Assembly: GCF_001665395.1 (NCBI RefSeq)
Contig: NZ_LZSG01000044.1
Coordinates: forward strand, 124,001 to 188,000
Length of the DNA: 64,000 nt
From: Mycobacterium sp. 1164966.3
Lineage (GTDB): Bacteria; Actinomycetota; Actinomycetes; Mycobacteriales; Mycobacteriaceae
Direction: 5' to 3'
Of the stretch, positions 49,800 to 58,890 are shown in pieces; the stretch's first letter is position 1; every line of letters starts with the position of its first letter. The notes beneath the pieces were generated by a model that had not been told where the DNA came from, searched no databases, and worked only from the letters and a program-made list of their open reading frames with translations. The position numbers and the translations under genes were made by a program.

Positions 49800-51819
49800 G
49801 AAACAACGAGTCTCCCGGCTGCACGTTGAACGCCGCATACCACTCGTCCATGTTGCGGACGATTCCGTTGACCCGGAACTTGGCGGGGCTGTGGACGTCC
49901 GACAGCAAACGGGTGCGCACAGTCTGGGGCCGACAGATCTCTTTCCAGCTCGCCGCGAAGGCCATGAAGAACCGCTGGTCGCCGGTGAGGCCGTCGATGA
50001 CCGGCGCCTCTTTTCCGTTGAGGGACAGCTTGTAGGCGTCGTAGGCGATGCGCAGTCCCGCAAGATCGGCGATGTTCTCGCCGATCGTCAGCTTCCCGTT
50101 GATGCGATTGCCCGGTAGCGGCTCATAGCCGTTGAACTGCTCGACAAGCTTGTCCGACTCGCGCACATAGCGCTCGGCGTCCGCCGGCGTCCACCAATCG
50201 CGCTGCACACCGGTGCCGTCGCTCTTGCGGCCCTGGTCGTCGAACGCATGGCTCATTTCGTGACCGATAGTGGCGCCGATCGCGCCGTAGTTGGCAGCGG
50301 GATCGGCCGCGGGATCAAAGTTCGGTGGTTGCAGAATCGCCGCCGGAAACACGATGTCGTTGAGACGCGGAGAGTAGTAGGCGTTGTTGGTCTGCGGCGT
50401 CATGTTCCATTCGGCGCGGTCGATCGGTTTTCCCAACTTGCTGACGTCGTCGTCCCACGACCAGATCGCCAGATTGTTCTCGTTGCCGACGAGGTCCGCG
50501 GCGCCGATCTTGACCGTCGCATATGACTTCCACTTGTCGGGATAGCCGACTTTGGCAACCAGTGCCGCGAGCTTGGCCTGGGCTTCTTTCTTGGTCTCGG
50601 GTGCCATCCACGAGGCGCCGTCGATGCGCTTGCTGTACGCCTTGCGGAGATTTTCGACCAGCGCTCGCGCCCTGTCGCGCGTCGGCTGACTGAAGTGTGC
50701 GCCGACATAAAGTTCTCCGACTGGGTCGCCGAGTTCACTGCTCACTCGAGAAACGCCGCGCTTGTCACGCGGTGCCCGCTCCTGGGCGCCCGCCATGGTG
50801 CGGCCGTAGAAGTCGAACAGCTCGTCGGCGACCGGCGTCGACAGCTCGCTGCCATATGAATGCAGGACGTGGTAGCGCTCGTACGCCTTCCACGCGTCCA
50901 GCGGCTCGGTGGCGAAAAGCTCGGCGGTCTTGCGCAACACGTCAGGCATGCCCACCTGGAAGTCGGTCGTCGTCGGCAGCTTCAGCGCGTCGAACATCTC
51001 CCGCAAGGGCGCGCCCTGCGCGAGCTGCTCGACTTCGGCACGCGCCATGATGTTGTCCGTCTTCTCGACGTTGCGCGCGAGTTCCCGCGGCAGTTGCACC
51101 TCTGCCAGCTTGGTTTCCAGGGCAAGCAGTTGTTCGGCCTGCTGCTGCGCGTCGGCGTAACCGGCCAGCCCGAGCAGCTTGGCCGCGTGTGCGACGAAGG
51201 CCGTTCGCAGCTCGACCGATTCGGGATCGGTGTTCACGTAATAGCCGCGGTCACCGAGCGAGAGGCCGCCCTGCCAAATCCTGGGGATGTACCGGGTCGG
51301 GTTGTTCGGGTCAATATCCACCGAGACCGGGAAGGGGTCGTCGACCCGGGTCTTGCCGTTGAAGGACACCAGCACCGCGTTGAGTCCCGGCCTGTCGTTG
51401 ATGGCGTCGATCGACGCGAGCAGGGGCCGTACCGGCTCGACCCCTTTCTTGTTCAGCAGCGCCTCGTCCATGTACGACGCGTAGAGGTCGCCGATCTGCT
51501 GCGAGATATCGCCGGCCGCCGCGTGTTTGGCGCTGGCGCGCTGGACGATCGCCTTGAGGTCGGCGTCGAGCTGGTTCTGAATATCGAGATTAACGCCCGC
51601 GCACACCCGGTCTGGGGGGATCTTCGCGTTCTTGATCCAGGTGCCGACGACGTAGTCGAAAAAGTCGTTGCCGGGCCGCACGGACCTGTCCATGTCGGCC
51701 AGGTCGACGCCCCAGGAACCGACTTTGGGTGTGGGAGGCTGGGCTACCGGGTGGTCACACCCGACGAGCACCAGGCCGGCGGCGAGCGATGCTGCCACCG
51801 AACGAATGAATACACGCAC
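49768..51819 (-). CDS. M13 (neprilysin-type) zinc metallopeptidase, lipoprotein form
   Basis: A 683-residue endothelin-converting-enzyme/neprilysin-family peptidase. The zinc motif is H520-E-M-S-H524, the third ligand is Glu581 in GENIADLAG, and the substrate-binding NAYYSPRLNDIVFPAAIL is near 479. FRVNGIVRN near the end and the C-terminal RVW complete the M13 pattern. Unlike M. tuberculosis Zmp1 as I remember it, this protein has a signal peptide with lipobox LVGC (Cys21), so it should be anchored outside the membrane. Confidence 0.93.
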   Translation of the reverse strand: MRVFIRSVAASLAAGLVLVGCDHPVAQPPTPKVGSWGVDLADMDRSVRPGNDFFDYVVGTWIKNAKIPPDRVCAGVNLDIQNQLDADLKAIVQRASAKHAAAGDISQQIGDLYASYMDEALLNKKGVEPVRPLLASIDAINDRPGLNAVLVSFNGKTRVDDPFPVSVDIDPNNPTRYIPRIWQGGLSLGDRGYYVNTDPESVELRTAFVAHAAKLLGLAGYADAQQQAEQLLALETKLAEVQLPRELARNVEKTDNIMARAEVEQLAQGAPLREMFDALKLPTTTDFQVGMPDVLRKTAELFATEPLDAWKAYERYHVLHSYGSELSTPVADELFDFYGRTMAGAQERAPRDKRGVSRVSSELGDPVGELYVGAHFSQPTRDRARALVENLRKAYSKRIDGASWMAPETKKEAQAKLAALVAKVGYPDKWKSYATVKIGAADLVGNENNLAIWSWDDDVSKLGKPIDRAEWNMTPQTNNAYYSPRLNDIVFPAAILQPPNFDPAADPAANYGAIGATIGHEMSHAFDDQGRKSDGTGVQRDWWTPADAERYVRESDKLVEQFNGYEPLPGNRINGKLTIGENIADLAGLRIAYDAYKLSLNGKEAPVIDGLTGDQRFFMAFAASWKEICRPQTVRTRLLSDVHSPAKFRVNGIVRNMDEWYAAFNVQPGDSLFLKPEDRVRVW

Positions 51820-51978
51820 CGCAGACCTCCATGAGCTGGAACGAGAACGTACTGCCCGCCGTCGTACCCGGCGTCACAGGCAATTTACTGCGGCGGCTGC
51901 ACTGCATGGGACGCACCAACAATGCGGTTGCCGTCGATGCCGGACGGGACCGCAAACCAACGGTGGTGGTGATCGGGA

Positions 51979-52314
51979 CTACCCTCGACCACCTAGCCAC
52001 AGCGGCGGTTCCTGGCCGTGATGCATGCTCTTGGGCCGCCATCGCTGCCTGCGCAACAGTCGGCCGGCATGGTGCTCAGCAACGTCCTTCAAATACTCGA
52101 CGTCATCGCTGGTCCACGGGTGCTGGCCTGTCCCGTCCAACCACCACCTCGGTTGGCCGTCTTGCTCGTAACGTGCTATCCGGTAACGCCATGCGACGTG
52201 TCTACCCTTGGCATCAACCTGCCAGTCCAGCAGCCGTGGGCGGAGGGCCTCGGGCGTCGTGTGGATGAATTCCCGGGGATCGGTTATCCGGATCTCGATA
52301 AACTCGCGACCCAT
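51979..52314 (-). CDS. Small hypothetical protein
   Basis: A 111-residue cytosolic protein. It begins GREFIEIRITDPREFIHTTPEAL, continues with a Trp-containing beta segment (HVAWRYRIARYEQDGQPRWWLDGTG), then a helical WTSDDVEYLKDVAEHHAGRL and a basic tail. An AGGTAGGG ribosome-binding site stands before the ATG. I do not recognise the family. The amphipathic, protein-like character and the start signal make it more credible than the overlapping frames. Confidence 0.55.
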   Translation of the reverse strand: MGREFIEIRITDPREFIHTTPEALRPRLLDWQVDAKGRHVAWRYRIARYEQDGQPRWWLDGTGQHPWTSDDVEYLKDVAEHHAGRLLRRQRWRPKSMHHGQEPPLWLGGRG

Positions 52315-52407
52315 GGATCAACCCTACCTGCGTGCTTGCTTGCGACAGTGGTTCTAACTGAGAAGATGGTGTTCGCGCAAGGACCGACAAGTCGCATGCG
52401 CTTGAGA

Positions 52408-53907
52408 CTAAGCGGCCTCCGGCGCTCGCGCGGCACGTCGAGTGCACGCGTCTTGGCACGCGTGGTTGACCCCGGGCAGCACATGGTGAGTGACGTCAAC
52501 GCTGGTGCGAATGGTGAGCGCGGCGACGACTCCACCGCTTGCGGAAATGGCCGCTGCGATGAACATCGCAACGACGAAGCTGTGACCGAGAGGTTGTCCG
52601 ATGCCGGCGTGGATACCGGCTGCGATGGGCAGCACCGCGACGGCAAGCAGTCCGGCGAGGCGCGCAATGGCGTTGTTGACACCCGAAGCGGTTCCAGCAT
52701 GATTTTCCGACACGGCGGCGAGGACCGCCGCCGTCAGCGGCGCGACGGTGATCGCCAGCCCGAATCCGAAGATGGCGACAGCGGGCAACACCGCTTCGAG
52801 GTATGAGGCCCCCGGGGTGATGCGGGCCATCAAGGCCAACCCCCCGGCAGCGACCAGCGGGCCGACCGTCATGGGCAGCCGCGGGCCGGTGCGTTCCGTG
52901 AGGGCGCCGGCCCATGGGGAACCGACAAGCATGATGACGGTAAAGGGCAGAGTTGCGAGACCGGCAGCGAGGGCCGAGTAATGCAGGCTTTGCTGCAGCT
53001 GCAGCGCCAGCAGAAAGAGTGTGCCGCCGAGCGCCGCATAGACGGCGACGGTGGTGAGGTTCGCGCCGGTGAACTGCCGCGAGCGGAACAACGGAAGGGG
53101 TAGGAGCGGTGCAGCCGCACGTGTCTCAATCAGCGCGAAGGCCGCCAGCGCTGTGGCGCCTATCGCGGCGGCTGTCACGGTAACCGGTGTCCAGCCGCGA
53201 GAAGGGGCTTCGATCAGCGCATAGACCACTCCGGCAAGTCCGAGCATGACCGCCACGGCTCCGAGGATGTCCGCCTGACCCCGTGCGGTGGCACCGCGCG
53301 ATTCGGGAACGTGGCGCACTGTGATCCAGGCAGCTGCAGCGGCGAGCAAGATGTTCAAGAAGAACACCCACCGCCAGGATGCGGCGTCGACCAGCCAACC
53401 GCCGATCAGTGGCCCGAGCGCCGAGGCCACCCCCGACATGCCTGCCCAGATCCCCACCGCGCGCGTCCGATCTTCCTCTCGAACCCCGACATCTATCAAG
53501 GCGAGGCTGCCTGGCACCAACGCTGCGGCACCCACGCCCTGCACCACCCGGGCACCGATCAACCAACCAACGGTCGGCGAAAAACCGCAGGCGACAGAAG
53601 CCGCGGTGAAAAGGGCCAAGCCGCTGATAAATACGCGGCGCCTACCGTAACGGTCTCCAGCCGCGCCGCCGGAAAGTAGCAATGCGCTCAGTGATAGGAG
53701 GTACCCGTCCAGTACCCACTGCTGACCGGTCAAGCCGGCCCTCAAGTCCCGCCCTATGGCGGGAAGCGCGACGTTGACCACCGTGCCATCAAGAAATGCG
53801 ATCCCGGAGCCCAGAACCGCGGCGGCGATCAGCCACCGAGCATTGGGCGAAGCCAGCGGGACCCTGCGCGGGCCATCCATAGGTTCTGGGGATACGGGTT
53901 GATGCAT
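52408..53907 (-). CDS. MFS exporter, DHA2 (EmrB/QacA) family, 14 TM helices
   Basis: A 499-residue drug:H+ antiporter-type transporter. FLDGTVVNVALPAIGRDL in helix 1 is the DHA2 signature, GGAAGDRYGRRRVF is motif A, and SALGPLIGGWLVD is the antiporter motif C. About 14 hydrophobic helices follow, with a polar basic C-terminal tail. It probably expels small hydrophobic compounds. ATG 53907 is chosen from the length of the cytosolic N-terminus. A TetR partner is not adjacent. Confidence 0.92.
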   Translation of the reverse strand: MHQPVSPEPMDGPRRVPLASPNARWLIAAAVLGSGIAFLDGTVVNVALPAIGRDLRAGLTGQQWVLDGYLLSLSALLLSGGAAGDRYGRRRVFISGLALFTAASVACGFSPTVGWLIGARVVQGVGAAALVPGSLALIDVGVREEDRTRAVGIWAGMSGVASALGPLIGGWLVDAASWRWVFFLNILLAAAAAWITVRHVPESRGATARGQADILGAVAVMLGLAGVVYALIEAPSRGWTPVTVTAAAIGATALAAFALIETRAAAPLLPLPLFRSRQFTGANLTTVAVYAALGGTLFLLALQLQQSLHYSALAAGLATLPFTVIMLVGSPWAGALTERTGPRLPMTVGPLVAAGGLALMARITPGASYLEAVLPAVAIFGFGLAITVAPLTAAVLAAVSENHAGTASGVNNAIARLAGLLAVAVLPIAAGIHAGIGQPLGHSFVVAMFIAAAISASGGVVAALTIRTSVDVTHHVLPGVNHACQDACTRRAARAPEAA

Positions 53908-54019
53908 GCTCGTTAATTTCGACGTGGCATGTGTGTCAGCGCTGAACCTCGTTCGAGACCAGGTTTGCGACGCCTCACCTTCGTGGCTGTGTCTCCGTCT
54001 TCTGCGCAAAACGGGAAGG

Positions 54020-54960
54020 TCATGCGCGTGTCCGGTAGCCGCTCCAGCGATCCGGGTCGTCTTCTAGAGCGGCACGGTCCCAGCCGGCATTCACCGCCGC
54101 CGCTTCATAGCTGTCCTGCAGGAAGCCGAGTAACGTCCGATCAGGGTCAGCCGCCTGCCGCACCACCTCATATGGCAAGACGTACTCTCCAAGATCTCTG
54201 CTGTAGTGAGCCTCCGTGGGACTGACCGGATGGTGGGGGAACCCGTCGGGCTCGGGGTAGGCGTAGGCGTAGAACGCACCTTCATCACCTCCTCCCGGCC
54301 AGAACCCAGAACTGCTCAATTCATGTGAGTAGCCCTCGACCATCACCCAGTCCCCCACATTCGGTGCGCCGCCGGGATGGCGGGGTGCATCGCGGCCCGA
54401 AAATCGGGTACACGCGAGATCCATTGCACCCCAGTAGAAGTGCACTGGGCTTACCTTGCCGCTGAACCGGGACCGAAACTGGCCGAGTACGCGGTTGGCC
54501 TGGAGCAACTGGCACCAGAACAGGTTTGCGGCGTCACGGTCGTACGACGCGTGCTCGCCGTCATCAGCGAAAGGCAGGGCATGGTCAACTTCGTTGGGAT
54601 ATGGATGAATACGGGTGGAAATCCCAATTCATCCAGTGCCTGCATAGTCTGCGAGTAGAACTCGGCAACCGATTTCGGTTTCAGCGCCACGGCGCGGGGC
54701 GCGCCGGTACTGCTCCGGATCAATAACTGGTGATCGATGAAGTCGAACTCGATGTCGAACGCCTCGGTCGCATATGGGATCGTCGAGGTCGTCAATCCAC
54801 GGGGAGTCACGTACAAAGTGACCTGCCACCAGTGATTCACCATGGGTGAATGAACGAGTCGAACCTTGCCGACGATCTGCGTCCACATGTGCAGTGTGTC
54901 CCGCGTCGGTGCCCAGTCGTCGACCCGCAGGCTGGGCCAGGCATTGCTATGTTGCGCCAT
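54020..54960 (-). pseudogene. DUF5996 family gene split by a frameshift
   Basis: Two overlapping minus-strand frames together make one DUF5996 protein of about 313 residues. The N-terminal part (from ATG 54960) has WPSLRVDDW, DTLHMWTQIVGKVRL, VNHWWQVTLYV, GLTTSTIPY and FDIEFDFIDHQL. It then loses family sequence near base 54600 at HIPTKLTM. The other frame continues with NEVDHALPF, NLFWCQLLQANRVL, FSGKVSPVHFYWGAMDLACTRFSGR and the C-terminus to 54020. Loss of one base at about 54600 explains this. It may be a true mutation or a sequencing error. The function of the family is unknown. Confidence 0.85.
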
Positions 54961-55347
54961 GCAATCACTCCCCTATCCGATGGCGATTTCGAGTGAGCAC
55001 TTGTTTCAGTCAACTCCTTACCCCTCCTGCGGGCGAGGCGTAGGTCTTTTAACGCGGTCTTTTGCCGCGTATCGCGGCATCTCCTGCGAGCACCACAACT
55101 TGTTGAAGCCGTTCGGCCCATCATCGCTATAGCGCGACCGCTGTCGCACGCGACGTGCCCGCCGATTTGAGTCACTCTGTGCAGCCACGGCAGGAAGGAA
55201 CGCTGGCCCGCGAGCTGGGGCCGCGCGGCATCACCGTCAATCTCATCCAGCTGGAACGTCGACGGCGGGTTCACCGCCTGACCGCCGTTCTGACTCGCTC
55301 GTCGGCGAATTCGCTCCCCGGCCGTGCCGGTTTGTAGGCTTTCGCAC
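54961..55347. other. 387-bp interval with gene debris
   Basis: It contains the SDR remnant at about 55131-55281. The rest (54961-55130) shows no convincing gene. The short frames there lack start signals and family matches. The kinase promoter should lie between 55282 and 55347. Confidence 0.6.
55131..55281 (+). pseudogene. Remnant of a short-chain dehydrogenase gene
   Basis: One frame reads LARELGPRGITVNLIQ, the unmistakable SDR segment that follows the YxxxK helix. Only four bases later, a second frame reads NVDGGFTA and stops, matching the usual SDR C-terminus. About 50 codons that normally separate these two segments are missing, as is everything upstream apart from a weak SATAVARDVP stretch. 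No start or catalytic motif survives. Confidence 0.75.
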
Positions 55348-57156
55348 ATGCCGTTCAACAACGGCGAGGTCTTCGCTGGCTACGTTATTCAGCGCTTACT
55401 TGGCACTGGTGGTACAGGTGAGGTTTACCTCGCCCAGCATCCTCGTCTGCCTCGTCACGACGCCTTGAAGATCTTGTCGCTGTCCGCAACATCCGACGAG
55501 GAATTCCGCGCAAGATTCAATCGCGAAGCCGAATTGGCGGCCACGCTGTGGCACCCACACATCGTCAGCGTTCTCGATCGTGGCGAGTTCAACGGCCGGC
55601 TCTGGATCTCGATGGAATACGTGGACGGCACGGACGCCGGCCGATTGGTTCGCGAGCGCCACCCGCACGGCATGTCAGAACCAGAAGTAGCGGAAATCGT
55701 GACAGCGGTGGCTGATGCGCTCGACTTCGGTCATGATCGCCGTCTGCTCCACCGTGACGTCAAGCCGGAGAACATCCTCGTGACCGCCGATGGCCAGCGG
55801 CGCAGGGTGTTGTTGACCGACTTCGGCATCGCCCGCCGAATCGACGACGTCAGCAACCTCACTGAGGCCAACGTCGCCATCGGAACCATCAGTTACGTTG
55901 CCCCGGAGCAACTCTTGGGCAAGCAGCTTGACGGCCGAGCGGACCAATATGCGCTGGCTGCCACGACCGTTTTCCTACTGACCGGCGCCCCACCTTTCCA
56001 CGACCCGAATCGCGCCGTCGTGCTGAGCCAGCATCTCAACGCGCCACCGCCGCGGATATCGCAGCGACGACCCGAACTCGCGCACCTGGACGCGGTGCTG
56101 GCACGGGCACTGGCCAAAGACCCGGCCGAGCGATACCCGAGTTGCGCCGCCTTCGCCCAGGCCCTCACGCAGCAAGGTCCCGGCCATGAAGCTGTCACAC
56201 CGCGTCCGCCTGAGTTGCTCACGCCGGGGCCCGGCCCCGCCGAGAACCCTGGTTCGGCCGAGCGTCCGGCCACGCAGCGCCTCGAGCGCCTCGTCGTCAA
56301 CGGGATCGCACGCGGCGTACGGCAAAGCGCTGTCGGTGCTCACGACGACGTCGGCATCTTGTCCTTTCAGGTGATCCCCTATGAACCACTGGACAACGGG
56401 CGTACTCATGTTCCCGTCGAAATCCAGACTGATCTCGTTGAAGGACAGCTCGCGGACGGAGATGAGGTCGAGGTCAGCGGCACCTGGGACGGCGACACGC
56501 TGGACGCCGACAAAATCATCAACTTTTCGCTCGAACCTCGCCCGAAGAGCCGTCGGTCTCCGGTCCGCACCAAATCACCACAGGACATGGCGCCGAAGGC
56601 CAGAAATACCAGACTGGTTGCCGTCGTCGCCGCCCTCGGCGTGATCGTGCTGACCGCGGCTGCGGTTGTGTACTTCACCCACGGATTCGACAAGATGACT
56701 CGCCCCGGACCGGTCGTCAAGCCGGTGAGTGCCACGGTCTTCTCACCGGACGACACTCCCGACAACCCGCAGGACGCGAATTTGGCGATCGACGGCAACC
56801 CGAAGACGGCGTGGTCCACCGTCACCTATCAGGATGCCGTCCCCTTCCCGAGATTCATCCAGGGAATGGGCCTGTTGCTGCACCTGTCCGAACCGACCGC
56901 ACTGAGCGAGGTGACGGTCGACCTGTCCAGCACAGGCACCCAGGTCCAGATTCGCTCGTCGCCCAGCGCGGCCCCGGCCAAACTGGCCGATACCACCGTG
57001 CTGACTCCCACCACGTCACTGCAGCCGGGGCACAATCAGATCGCGGTGCACAACCGGACCAAGACGTCCAATGTGCTGGTGTGGATCTCGACTCTGGGCA
57101 CGACCAACGGCCAGAGCCGGACGGCGATCTCCGAGATAACGCTGCGGGCGGCGTAG
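55348..57156 (+). CDS. Membrane Ser/Thr protein kinase with MurJ-like extracellular domain
   Basis: A 602-residue PknB-type kinase. Gly-rich loop GTGGTGEV at 19-26, Lys41, catalytic HRDVKPEN at 135-142, DFG at 158-160 and APE at 185-187 are all intact. Residues 315-400 form a small beta-rich domain (VVNGIARGVRQSAV, LVEGQLADGDEVEVSGTW). One transmembrane helix is at about 423-444. The extracellular part 450-602 (DNPQDANLAIDGNPKTAWST, LSEVTVDLSSTGTQVQIR, VLVWISTLGTTNGQ) closely resembles the C-terminal ectodomain of mycobacterial MurJ/MviN. It probably senses a cell-wall ligand and phosphorylates cytosolic targets. ATG 55348 is chosen since kinase homology begins at once. Confidence 0.93.
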   Translation: MPFNNGEVFAGYVIQRLLGTGGTGEVYLAQHPRLPRHDALKILSLSATSDEEFRARFNREAELAATLWHPHIVSVLDRGEFNGRLWISMEYVDGTDAGRLVRERHPHGMSEPEVAEIVTAVADALDFGHDRRLLHRDVKPENILVTADGQRRRVLLTDFGIARRIDDVSNLTEANVAIGTISYVAPEQLLGKQLDGRADQYALAATTVFLLTGAPPFHDPNRAVVLSQHLNAPPPRISQRRPELAHLDAVLARALAKDPAERYPSCAAFAQALTQQGPGHEAVTPRPPELLTPGPGPAENPGSAERPATQRLERLVVNGIARGVRQSAVGAHDDVGILSFQVIPYEPLDNGRTHVPVEIQTDLVEGQLADGDEVEVSGTWDGDTLDADKIINFSLEPRPKSRRSPVRTKSPQDMAPKARNTRLVAVVAALGVIVLTAAAVVYFTHGFDKMTRPGPVVKPVSATVFSPDDTPDNPQDANLAIDGNPKTAWSTVTYQDAVPFPRFIQGMGLLLHLSEPTALSEVTVDLSSTGTQVQIRSSPSAAPAKLADTTVLTPTTSLQPGHNQIAVHNRTKTSNVLVWISTLGTTNGQSRTAISEITLRAA

Positions 57157-57197
57157 GCAGACGTGCTGGACGACTGCGGCACAGCCGGCGCCAGTCG

Positions 57198-57497
57198 TCA
57201 CCGCGAGTTGTAGATGTTGCGGCATTCCGGGGCTGGGCCTTCTCCCCGTCGGTAGAGCTTCGGCGCGGCCAGATTTGCCGGTGCATAGCAGTCGTGGGTC
57301 ACGTTTGTGTACGGCACACAGGCCACCCACACGCCAATGTTGTTCGACGTCCACGAATAGTCGACATACGCTGTCGTCTGGTTCGGGTTCGGGCAGCCGC
57401 TCGGTTGGGCCGCCGCATGCGGCGCGGCAATCACGCCGGCGAACGCCATGGAAAGAATCCCCATTACTGCGGAAAGAGCAGTCGGTGATTTTCTCAC
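57198..57497 (-). CDS. Small secreted hypothetical protein
   Basis: A 99-residue protein with a signal peptide (MRKSPTALS, hydrophobic to about residue 24, cleavage near HAAA). The mature part has four cysteines (SGCPNP, VACVPY, HDCYAP, PECRN), suggesting two disulfides, and several Tyr and Asn residues. No family is recognised. It is transcribed towards the kinase gene, 41 bp apart. Confidence 0.7.
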   Translation of the reverse strand: MRKSPTALSAVMGILSMAFAGVIAAPHAAAQPSGCPNPNQTTAYVDYSWTSNNIGVWVACVPYTNVTHDCYAPANLAAPKLYRRGEGPAPECRNIYNSR

Positions 57498-57852
57498 TTT
57501 GTTTACCTCTTTTTCCCTTACCCCTGTGCTGATCGCACCATTCCCGTAAACGCGGTCCCGACCCGCGGTCGACGGGCACGCTAACAGACGATCAACCAGC
57601 TATGCCGGGAAATGGTCTTAACTGGGATGCCAGACGGCGACTGGCAATCGGGGCGACCGGCACGTCCGGTCTGGTGCGGCTGCTGAATGGGCTGCCCTAG
57701 CCGTGGCGCTGGGCGCCCTCAGGGTTCACGAGCGCGGGTAGCCCGGTAGCGCATCGTCTTTCATTCCTGGTGGACAAGTTGCCTTCCCGGTTGAACCGCC
57801 GCCCGAGCGGGTACAAGCAGCAGCTAATACCAGAGGAATCGGAAGGTCGCCC
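57498..57852. other. 355-bp intergenic region
   Basis: It lies between two divergent small genes. AT-rich runs near 57498-57530 would suit the promoter of the minus-strand secreted protein. I see no gene, RNA or clear repeat in the remainder. Confidence 0.5.
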
Positions 57853-58125
57853 ATGAGCCAGGGATCTAAGGCGGTGTACTCATCCCTCTCAATAGCCACC
57901 AGCGTGGCCGGGGGCTTGCTGGCCGGAGAGGTGTTCAATCAGGTCTGGAAACGGCTCAGCCACACCGAGCAACCCCCGCCAGAACCGAAGGATTTAAACC
58001 GGTCAACCCGCGCGGCGCTGGCCGCCGCCGGCCTGCAGGGTCTGGTCTTCGGCGTGGTGCGGGCAGCCGTCGACAGGGTTGGAGCGCGCAGCTACCAGGC
58101 GGTCACCCACGAGTCGCCGACATAG
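57853..58125 (+). CDS. DUF4235 family membrane protein
   Basis: A 90-residue protein of the DUF4235 type. SSLSIATSVAGGLLAGEVFNQVWKRLS forms the first hydrophobic helix and AALAAAGLQGLVFGVVRAAVDRVGARSY the second, with a short proline-rich polar loop between. The function is unknown. GGAAGG stands before the ATG. It ends five bases from the convergent GntR gene. Confidence 0.78.
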   Translation: MSQGSKAVYSSLSIATSVAGGLLAGEVFNQVWKRLSHTEQPPPEPKDLNRSTRAALAAAGLQGLVFGVVRAAVDRVGARSYQAVTHESPT

Positions 58126-58129
58126 CCGA

Positions 58130-58867
58130 TCAACGCCATGGCAGGTCGGTGTTCTCACCGCGCCAGCGTGACGGCGGAATCATGGGGGCGTCGGCCAATC
58201 CGGAGGCTTCGACGTGCTGTAGCGCCGCATCCAGGTGCTGACGCATCCGGCGCTCGGCTTTCCGCGGGTCTACGGCGCTGATGGCGCCCGCGATCGCACG
58301 ATGCGATCGCGCGGCTTCCTCCCGGTCGTACTGGGTGATGTCCTGTTCGGCAGCGGCCCAGCGCACGGCTTGCTCGACGGCGGCCAAAACAGTTGTAAGC
58401 AAGGCGTTTCCGCTGGCGCGCACCAGGAGTTCATGAAACTCGTGGTAGCCGCGGCCGTCAGGTGTGATGCCGCGCGCGGCGACCTCGGCGATCGCGGCTC
58501 TTTCTTCGTCGGAGGCGTGCTCGGCGACCAGGGCCGTCGCAGCGGGTTCGAGCATCTTGCGGAACGACAGGAGATCACCCCACGTCGCGCCCGTCAGAGT
58601 GAGCGATTGGACCAACGAGCGGGCGGCTCGTTCCGGCTCGGGGTGACAGATTCGCACACCACCACGGCCCTGGGTTGTTTCGGTGAGGCCTTCGGCGTCG
58701 AGCAACCGCAACGCGACCCGGACTGTTTCGCGGCTGACGCCGAGTTGGTTGATCAGTTCGTTCTCGGTGGGAAGTGAGTCTCCCGGGGAAAGCTCGCCGC
58801 TGAGGATCCGGCGTCGCAACGCACCGGCGACAACATCGGGGGCACGCGCGGGTTTGGCAGCAGTCAT
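58130..58867 (-). CDS. GntR/FadR-family transcriptional regulator
   Basis: A 245-residue FadR-subfamily repressor. The winged helix is in VVAGALRRRILSGELSPGDSLPTENELINQLGVSRETVRVALRLLDAEGL (residues 12-61). The C-terminal FCD domain has the helical EPAATALVAEHA, YHEFHELLV and RSHRAIAGAI with metal or ligand His/Asp positions. ATG 58867 lies three bases from a perfect palindrome shared with the divergent carotenoid oxygenase gene, so it almost surely controls that operon and itself. An organic acid or apocarotenoid-like ligand is possible. Confidence 0.92.
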   Translation of the reverse strand: MTAAKPARAPDVVAGALRRRILSGELSPGDSLPTENELINQLGVSRETVRVALRLLDAEGLTETTQGRGGVRICHPEPERAARSLVQSLTLTGATWGDLLSFRKMLEPAATALVAEHASDEERAAIAEVAARGITPDGRGYHEFHELLVRASGNALLTTVLAAVEQAVRWAAAEQDITQYDREEAARSHRAIAGAISAVDPRKAERRMRQHLDAALQHVEASGLADAPMIPPSRWRGENTDLPWR

Positions 58868-58870
58868 ACA

Positions 58871-58886
58871 ACTTAGTATACTAAGT
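58871..58886. promoter_or_regulatory. Perfect 16-bp palindrome with back-to-back -10 elements
   Basis: ACTTAGTATACTAAGT is a perfect palindrome in the 23-bp gap between gntR and the carotenoid oxygenase gene. Its centre supplies TATACT on both strands, each a -10 match lying 7-8 bases before an ATG (58867 and 58891). It can therefore serve as a shared promoter core, and as the GntR operator. Confidence 0.75.
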
Positions 58887-58890
58887 CGCC

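Noticed and set aside
54837..55361. 174-codon minus-strand frame over the SDR remnant
   Set aside because: No start signal or family match. It is explained by the DUF5996 5' end and the plus-strand SDR remnant.
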